From Benincasa hispida (Eukaryota; Streptophyta; Magnoliopsida; Cucurbitales; Cucurbitaceae): DNA of 64,000 nucleotides. Below are positions 56,324 to 64,000 of the stretch, piece after piece. The notes under the pieces were generated by a model. That model searched no databases. It was given only the letters and a program-made list of their open reading frames with translations, and was not told where the DNA came from. A program made the translations under genes and the position numbers. The first letter of the stretch is position 1; every line of letters begins with the position of its first letter. The stretch is taken from contig NC_052350.1 in assembly GCF_009727055.1 (NCBI RefSeq), positions 35,054,607 through 35,118,606 of the forward strand. Direction: 5' to 3'.

Positions 56324-58276
56324 GTAAGGATATACGAGTACCCATTGTGGAAAAGATCACGTCCTATTTTTAATTTTACAAAACAGGCAAAGAATATATG
56401 TGCTGGAAACAGAATGCACATGATCAATTAAGAATAAATATATATAGGAATTAAGAAGAAGAAATGATTCAAAAAACGTACCCTTGAAGACTAGTCTCTT
56501 CACGATTTCCTCTCCAAAAACTTCGAACACGAACAATAAAAAACACAGCAACAAGTGTTCAAAACCAACAGACACTACCACGTGGAGATCTCAGTATTCT
56601 CGGGGTAGAGAACCGTAGAGAGTTTGTGAATTTCTTTGAATAATTTGGAGAGGGAGTGGTATTTTTTAGAGAAAAAACACTTTTCCAAAACCTTCAGCAA
56701 CTTAAATATTTTCAACACCTTACAACTCCAACACATTTTGGAGTATTTATAATAGTGCAAGTGGAAGATGAAAGAACCTTTCTTTTCATCTTCCAAATAA
56801 TAATGAGATAATTTATTGAAGAAAACGAAAGGTTTATAGGTTATTTGAAGAAAATGAAATGTTTATGTAATTAAAAAATACATATAATTAAATAGAACTA
56901 ATTTTCATTTAATTAATATGTACTTTAATTAACAACATATTTTATGTAATTAAAAAACATACATGTAATTAAATAAAACTAATTTTTATTTAATTTCTTT
57001 ATATACTTTAATTTTAATAATTATTATATAATAATATAATATAATATATATAATATATAAATATATTATTATCTCTCAAATATTTAATATGAATCAAATT
57101 CATATTAAGGTTGTTTTTTTCTTCGTCTCTCTCAAATTATATCTCATACAATTTTATATAATAATTTCCTTTATTAATTTAAACAATTCAAAATAATTTA
57201 AATTAATTCGATTCTCATTTTATCCTAATTAAGCTGATGAAGGGACCTTATGCATCTATAGTTTGAAGCTCTAATGGTACTCAATTAATTAATCGAACTC
57301 TTTAATTATATTAATCAACTTCCATTAACTGTTAGTCACTCAAGTAAAAACTGATAGTTGCACTCTTCGTACTACATATATATTTTTGTGTCCATTGGAT
57401 ATGACCAACCAACGACGCGTTGACCTTTCACAAATTGCTTGTAAGTATTGTTGGGCTAAAATTATCCTTTTTCCCTTGTAGTTACCTTCAATTCCTTAAG
57501 TACCACTGATCCCTCTAATGAACAATAAGTCATAATCCAACTATGACCAAACCCTCTCGGGCCAGGGGTGAGTGTGGCACCACATTGTTCAAGGTCCGGA
57601 ATCAACTCTTAAGGGAGTAATTTATCTACAGGCTCTAACTATAGAGAATAAGTGAATTCTTTCTTGTATAGTTGTGTTCCCAGCTCCCTAATCAAACGAA
57701 TCCCCAAAATGGTAGGCATATTGAGTCGAAAAAACTGGCCACTCTCACCCATACAAATCAAAAGACCGCGTTCATAGTAGGAGTTCACAACTCACTCAAG
57801 ATTTAGGTCAAGTCACTTATGGTCATCCTGATGAAAGGCAAGTCTCATCTATCAACGGTGTTATATAGAGACACTATACATTTTGTGGTCCGATCTTATA
57901 CAAACTCTTTGCATAGAACACCCTTACTTACATGTATACACATGAATGATCAGGATCAAATCATTTGTAGCACTTTATGACAATTGTAACAACTACAAAG
58001 CAGGTTATATTCATAATGTCATAAGGATAAGGTACCTAGCCTTATCCATCTACTACAGACCATTTAGGTTATCACTTAAAAATGATCTGCCTGTTTGTCT
58101 CTACATACATGTTTAAGTTTTAGAAAATAATCTTAGATCTTAGTTTATTGGTTTTTAGGATAAATGCAACTAAATGATAAATAAAATACCTCTTTATTTT
58201 ATTAGATAAATAAATTGTTTGTACAATACAATTACAACTACAAGACCCACGAGATTTAAGGCATTAACCTCCACCA
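56324..58276 (-). repeat. Reverse copia 5' LTR
   Basis: On the minus strand it opens TGGTGGAGGTTAATGCC at 58276 and closes CGTATATCCTTA before the primer site. It is the same family as the LTR at 53795 (shared TCTTGTAGTTGTAA, GATAAAATAAAGAGGTATTT). About 1.95 kb. It contains an AT-microsatellite-like stretch near 57010-57070. The minus-strand frames at 56357-56581 and 56575-56796 are LTR sequence. Confidence 0.82.
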
Positions 58277-58368
58277 CTAAGATCTAGAAATATTTTCAAA
58301 GGAAGAAGATAAGTTTAAAAGAAAGATGCTAGTCAAATAAAACTTGCATTAGGAAGCACTTTGAGAGG

Positions 58369-59656
58369 TGTTCGGCTTAAAATAGCTGTCGTAAATTCTA
58401 TCTTACCCAAAACAAATGAAATTTATAATACTCTAACTACAACTAAAACTAGCACATAGCAATAGTGGAGTAAGAGGTAGATCCCAAGAGAACATCTATT
58501 AATTGGCCTAAAATAGACTAATTGAATCCCAAAATGCAAAAGATTAATCGAAAGGGGTTGTTTGTTTTAAAGAACTAGAAACTAACTAAGTGAAAAGCAC
58601 GAATTGATATAGAAAATTTAGTAATGAGAGAAATAAGAGAGATTATGAGATAAGATTTAATTGAAAATGAAATCTTCGGGATTTTATGTAAACTAGGAAA
58701 TTCTATCATTGACTTAACGACGAATCATTGAATTAGATTATTCAATAGTTCATTAAGAATAAATTCCTAATGCCCTAATTAACTAATTTGACAATTAACC
58801 CTAATCTAGGTCTTAATTGCTTCCTAAAGACATTTCACAATTAGTCTATAAATTGCATTAAACTCATGGATTTTCTTAACTATGCCAAATCTTGAAATCA
58901 AAAGACTGAAAATTCAAGATTGATTGTATGAATGTTCTAAATTAATAGGTTCATTAAAGAAAAGAGGAAAAGAAGTCCACATTTTCTATCAAGACTATTA
59001 ATTCTTGCAACCCTAATTACAAATTTGTTATAGAACTATGTAATTTTTTCATACAAAAATTGATTATTCTTGAGTTGTTAATTCATTCTTAATCAATTTT
59101 ATTTTAAGTCTCAGCAAGAACATTCAAAAGAAAGTAACTACATGAAACAAATTCAAAGAAAAGTCTCAAGAAAGTGTCAATCTACATAATTCCCCAAGAA
59201 AAAAGCTAAGAAGCGTTGGGCTAACGTTGCAACGGTATACTAACGTCGGTTGCGCAAGGCACGCGAGCGCATGGACTATTCCGTGAATCTTTGGAGCATT
59301 GCGACCCTGGGTTAAGCATTGTGACATTGTCCTATTTTGCAGCAAATAGATTCATTCTATTTTCAAGCATCGAGCTAGCGTCAGGCTCAATGTTGTGAGG
59401 AGTGTTGCGACGCTGCAAACATTGCTGAAATATGTTGAATTGTTCCTCTTGAGGGGCAAAGTGGTAATTTGTCCTGGATCTTTTTGTTAAGTGATCTTTT
59501 GGTGTCATTTGATTCAAATTAGCTCCAAATCTTTCGAAATAGCTTTGTTTGAGTTAGGATTGGAATTTATCTACAAAAATAGACATTTTAAGCAAATAAT
59601 TATGATAGAATTTAGGATTTTATCATAGAAAAGATAGGATTTTACAAGACCTATCA
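58369..59656 (-). mobile_element. Reverse solo LTR, TSD AGAGG
   Basis: It is flanked by AGAGG at 58364-58368 and 59657-59661. The plus strand begins TGTTCGGC and ends AAGACCTATCA, so the minus strand opens TGATAGGTCTTGTAAAATCC. 1288 bp, no coding sequence. It sits in the 3' untranslated part of the Athila-type element, whose sequence resumes TCTAGTTAATGCGTTG. Confidence 0.85.
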
Positions 59657-59661
59657 AGAGG

Positions 59662-59747
59662 TCTAGTTAATGCGTTGAAGTGAGTTGAGATTTGTTAGGA
59701 CTTAAAATATATGTTTGAGGACAAGTATTGTTTTAAATTTGGGGGTA
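59662..59747 (+). other. Athila 3' untranslated end and polypurine tract
   Basis: Ends ATGTTTGAGGACAAGTATTG and then TTTTAAATTTGGGGGTA immediately before the 3' LTR. The GGGGG-type tract before TGATAAC is the usual Athila/Tat plus-strand primer. Confidence 0.8.
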
Positions 59748-61339
59748 TGATAACTTGTTAAAATACAAGTTATTTTACCTCTTTTATTTAGAACAATTAG
59801 GAAAATATATTAGCTTCATAAGACAATCATATAATTAATCATATCCTGCGATCACAGGCTTACAAAACTAATAATCCTTTAAAATTATAAAATTTGTCAA
59901 TTTTGGATGCAGGATTTTGTCGAAAATGAAGAAAGTCGGCAAAAGAAGCAAGTCGCAATCATGAACACATAGAACTAAATCTGACACCCAACTTGGCATC
60001 GCATAGGTCCACACGATGAGATGAAACATGATCAGAAATATGACAGATGCGTGGGTGGTGGAAGTCAAATAAAAAAGACCAAGTTGGTAGCTGATGTGAA
60101 AAGTTCATGGTAGAGCCAATGAATTTCTCACACAAGGCAGGCAATGTGGTAGGGCATGGAATCTAATGCGAGTTGTCAGCATAATCATTAGAAAGAGACA
60201 TGGAATATTCCTTTTGACACCTATAAATAGCCCATCAAAGCATTGACTAAGAATCAGACATCTAATCAAGAAATTGGCCAAGGCTATGCTCATTTTCCAC
60301 TTCGCATCCGCCATAGTCACCACTTCTGAAGCTTTTGTTTGAGAAATTTCAGGTGAAAGCTAAATTTTCTTCTCTAAAAAGGAAAAAGAACATCACCATC
60401 ATTACAATTGCTATGAAGCAACCACCATTGGAGCCAAGGAAGCAAGAAACTTCAGCCCGTGGCTTGATACTCTCCACCATTGCCTTTTATTTCATTCTTC
60501 TTATCATTAGTATTTGTATTATTCTGTAGAAATTGAAAAACCCTCATTATCAATATGAATGTCATTACATTCTTCCATCCATCCATGTTTCTTCCATCTA
60601 GCATGAGCAACTAATTTCATAATGGGTTGGAAAGGATAAGACTAAGACTAGCATGTTACTAAGTAATACATAAGTAAGCATTTATCTTATTTAGTGTATG
60701 CTTCATAAACTGTTATAGATCAAATCGAGAGATTGCTCCAAATAGAATCAATCACTGTTTGAAAAAGTAAGGGATTTTAGAACTCATTAAAAAGGTGAAA
60801 AAGTAGTTTTAGAAATAAAAGTTAACCTTCTGCTTGAAATACTTATTGCATGTATCCTAGAAATAGGGTATTGTGGTTCAAAGCATTGAGAGGTGAAGTT
60901 TATAATTTATGAGTAATTTGCATGAACGTGTGGCTTATGTTTAGGGAATGTTAGTAGAAATCTTTCTCAACCTTACTTTATTTATTGAAATCTCATCTCT
61001 TGATCCATGCAAGTTGTTTTATTTTACGTTGTAATTGTCATTACATATTTACCATCATCGCATCGTCACTCACACACCGATCATCATTCACGCACTGTAG
61101 CTGCAATTAGTAGGGTAGATTAAGTAAATCACATCATCGCATACTTGAGGAATAATTCGCGTTAAGATCGAAATAATTATTTCATTGCATGATTAGGCGT
61201 GATCCCTATGTCCGACCCTGAACCCTCTAGAACTCTGATTGAGCTTGCACTTGGGTTCAATTAGATAAAACAATGTGTAGATAAGTTTAAAAGGCATGAG
61301 TTAAGGTTAATTTCCATCACATCATCCCAAAATGCATCA
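59748..61339 (+). repeat. Athila 3' LTR
   Basis: 1592 bp, TGATAACTTGTTAAAATACA to CCAAAATGCATCA. Collinear with the 5' LTR outside the CACTA insert. The minus-strand frames (59868-60068, 60105-60323) have twins at 50830-51063 and 51100-51318 in the 5' LTR and are repeat sequence. Confidence 0.9.
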
Positions 61340-62608
61340 GGGAGCTAGGAACATAACTTCACAAGATGAAAATCACTCCTTCCCGCATATAGTAAGTAGA
61401 TGTGTAGTTCCCTTAAGTGTTGATTTCAGGTCTTGAACAAGGGGCCCACCCTCTCACTGACCCAAGAGAGACTTAGTTTATGTTTGGACCATAAACCAAC
61501 TGTTCATTAGAGGAATCAGTGATACTTAAGGAAAAGAGGTAATTACAGGAGTAAGACGAAAATTTTGACCTAGTTGTAATTATGATCAACTCGTGAAGGA
61601 TCAATTTACTTACACTGATTATACCCATGAACACAACTTGTCCTACAGTGCATAACAATTCAACTATTGGTCTATAGTGGTTTTGCCCTGTAGTTAATGA
61701 ATAAAGGCTAATTTAATTAAAGAGTTTATTTAATCAATCTTGGATTATTGAAACTTATAATCTATAGGTTCATAAGGTCACCTTGCTAGCTCACCACGGA
61801 CCAACAAGGATCAAATATATTGAAAGAAATTTTTGAAATGTTCAAATTTATGAGGAAAAATATTAATTATATTGGAGACAATTAAATATATGTTTTATTA
61901 TAAAGTTTATTTGAATGAGATTTAAATTATAATTTTATAACATGGAGAATTAATTTATTTGAATGTGATTCAAAATAAATAATGGGATAATTAATTTATT
62001 TAAACATGATTCAAATAATTAATAATTTAATTTGGATAATATTCAAATTAAAGAGATAATGCAAAGAATAAATATTTAAATCTGATTTAAATATTTAAAA
62101 CTTTTTAATATGAGATGTTAATTGTGTAAATATTTATTAATATTGGATATTATTAAATATTAATTTTAAAATCCTTGCAGAGCGGTTATCCTAATAGGAT
62201 TAGGAATAATCTTGTAAAGTTATAAGTAGGGGGCCCTAGGGAGCCCCAATGGAATAGTCTCTACAACATAATCTCTATATTCATTCTACAGAGATTTCTT
62301 TCCCAAGAAAATTCTCCCAATTTTTAGAGAAGGGTTCCCTAAAAAATTATTCTTCCCTATTCCCACTCATCTTTCGAGAGTGGCTCCCACAAATTTGATC
62401 CTTGTCAAAGTCATAACAAGGAAGATCTCATGGAAAAGGAAGACTTTAAGGAGAAGACTACCAGTTCTCAGAGAAGATTTTGCTGGAATTGTGGATTAGT
62501 AAAGATAAGGTGCTTAAGTTTCTCTTTATTTTTTGTATTCTTAATTCTTTCAAGAAATCAAAGAATGTGATGACACGCTTCCATCAGGACTCAAATCCTT
62601 TTAGCAAA

Positions 62609-63100
62609 GCCGTGAAGAAAAATGAACATTGAGAAAAAGATGAAAAAGCCTTCAAGATAAATCCACCTTCAAGAATAAGCTTCAAAATCCTTGAGAAAAA
62701 TGAGAACAATCTACAAAGCTTTCAAGACAAGTTTAATTCTCAAGAAGAGATTGGAAGAACTAAAGATGAAAGCATTGAAGCTCCAAAACTAAGTTCTGAA
62801 GACCCAAGCTCTAAGGCTCCAAAGATCTCAAGACCGGAATGCTTCAAATTTGAAGAATATAATTCTCTGAAGTTTCGAAGATTAGAAAGCTAAAGCTCTT
62901 AAGATTTGCAGGTTGAAGATCCATATGATAAAAACTTCTCTTATTTTCTTGAGTTCTTGAAAACTTTGAAGTTGAAGCTCAAAGAAAACTTGGAAGAAAA
63001 ACTTCTTTCAATGCTTGAGAGAAAGTATCAAAGGATCTCCTAGAGATTATACTCACGATACTTAGATCAATCAAATACAAAGTTCATTTGACGAATTAAA
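62609..63100. repeat. AAG/CTC-rich low-complexity host sequence
   Basis: Continues the sequence type of 47141-47573: many AAGCTTCAAAATCCTTGAG, GAAGACC and AAAGCTCT-like words. No gene. Confidence 0.6.
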
Positions 63101-64000
63101 TTTCTTCAAAAATCTTGTCAAATGAATACATAAGGGGTTCTACAATTCACAAAATACTCACTATAAAATAAGAAGAAAAAACATAACGAAGTAGTGAAGA
63201 AAAAATGAAAAAAAAAATGTCTAACCCTTAAGTTCAAAACATAGCACACCAAACACATACTTCTAATGTGCAGGCTTCCCAACACAACACTCTAAATATA
63301 GGTTTCTAATTCTTGAGCTTTCCAACAGCGCACTCTAGACATGGTTTTTTTCACGCTTCACGACCCTCTTAAAAAAAACCTTGGAGTTTGATTCCAAAAC
63401 ATGGGGTCTAAAGTTCTTTATGTGGGAACTTTGGACATGCTTATTATAAAATCTAAGTGTCATTATAAAATATGTCAACTTAGTCAAGTGCATCATTATC
63501 AAATTTGTAAAGTATCGACAACATATCAGAGTGCATCTATATCAGATTTATCAGTATTATATCAATCAAGTGTATCTTTATCAAGAGGAAATATCTAGTA
63601 CTACAATCGTTTCATACTACCTCCATTTATTATTTGTCACATGAGGATCTTTTAAGAATTAGGGATCCAAGTAATAAATATTTAATAATTAATAAATCAT
63701 TTAACGACGTCAAATAACCAATGGAGTTAGTATGTACCACTATAGCACTAGAAATTTCCCCCGTTATCAAGTATATCAATAAAGTGTATCGATAGTATAA
63801 ACGAGTTTAATACATCATTATCAAGTATCAATCAAGTATATCAAGTTTATCAACAGTATAAACAAGTACATAATTAACAAGTATATCAAATATATCAACT
63901 AAGTACATCATTATCAAATATATCAGTAGTGCATCAAATGTATGAAGTATATATCAAGAGTGAGGGTATTTGCAACATTTTACATTTTTTATGTGGACTA
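63101..64000. other. Non-coding, with TATCAA/AGTATATCAA-rich repeats from about 63470
   Basis: From 63101 to 63430 AT-rich without a gene, including a loose duplication of CACTCTA..ATA..GGTTT around 63290-63350. From about 63470 to 63955 words such as AAGTATATCAA, TACATCATTATCAA and CAGTATAAACAAGT recur in an irregular array. No family recognised. Confidence 0.5.

Larger units (their letters stand above)
48106..61339 (+). mobile_element. Athila-type Ty3/gypsy element, dead, interrupted, TSD GGGAG
   Basis: It is flanked by GGGAG at 48101-48105 and 61340-61344, inside the copia LTR above. The 5' LTR is 48106-52335 (about 1.6 kb once the CACTA transposon is removed), the primer site begins at about 52341, a gag remnant starts at 52546, and the 3' LTR is 59748-61339. 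The internal region has lost protease to integrase and holds copia pieces (about 53410-58276) and a reverse solo LTR (58369-59656). Confidence 0.9.
47579..62603 (+). mobile_element. Copia-type solo LTR, split by nest 2, TSD GCAAA
   Basis: It is flanked by GCAAA at 47574-47578 and 62604-62608. It begins TGTTGGGATTTATGCCC. Its pieces are 47579-48105 and 61345-62603 (about 1.79 kb in all), cut by the Athila-type element 48106-61339. The order of blocks matches the other copia LTRs (CATGTGGAGA..., GGAACTC...GACGAA, CTTGAACAAGGGGCCC). The right end reads CTTTTA rather than ending in CA, one mutation away from the norm. Confidence 0.8.

Overview
This is a nuclear plant (eudicot) genome window made almost entirely of nested LTR retrotransposons. 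Only one intact cellular gene is visible: chloroplast thioredoxin f at 42609-44955 (+, three exons). The GCGATC/ATGCGATG-rich Athila-like LTRs and copia LTRs opening TGTTGG..TTATGTCCTAAAACTCGTAG look to me like a cucurbit, but that is an impression from composition and cannot be proved here.

Nest 1 (1868-41607). A host locus carrying short AAAATAATC-type repeats received a copia-type solo LTR (1873-41602, TSD AATAG). It is now split into three pieces by two later insertions. The first is a full-length but dead copia element (about 1999-26604). The second is a Tekay/Del-like Ty3/gypsy element (26811-40187, TSD TAATC). The copia element was itself hit by a reverse solo LTR (4981-6994, TSD GTTAT), by a reverse LTR (8115-17893, TSD AGTAT), by a solo LTR inside pol (20646-22511, TSD TGTAC) and by a reverse solo LTR in its 3' LTR (24278-26188). 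The 8115-17893 LTR holds another reverse LTR (9030-17058), and that one holds a truncated Athila-type element (9373-15707, TSD TTATG). This gives five levels of insertion, each readable from its target duplications.

Gene region (41608-47578). A 387-bp tandem duplication preserves the empty-site sequence of nest 1. It contains two 133-bp repeats, each with a G-box, and lies about 0.8 kb upstream of the thioredoxin f start codon. The gene is followed by AT-rich non-coding sequence.

Nest 2 (47574-62608). A copia-type LTR (TSD GCAAA) is split by an Athila-type element (48106-61339, TSD GGGAG). Its 5' LTR holds a non-autonomous CACTA transposon (48205-50827, TSD AAT). Its internal region holds copia fragments in opposing orientation and one more reverse solo LTR (58369-59656, TSD AGAGG). 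The remainder to 64000 is low-complexity, TATCAA-rich sequence.

Assembly quality matters here. Two perfect 38-bp Nextera mate-pair junction adapters are embedded (7984-8021 and 17587-17624). About 5.9 kb (29546 to about 35500) is an indel-ridden second copy of 23928-29540 that looks like uncorrected long-read gap filling. There are N gaps at 35785-35809 and 39059-39897. An 861-bp block of the gypsy 3' LTR is inverted right next to the second gap. I found no new functional system. The notable content is the reconstructable insertion history, the assembly artefacts, and the retrotransposon nest ending about 1 kb from a photosynthesis-regulating gene.
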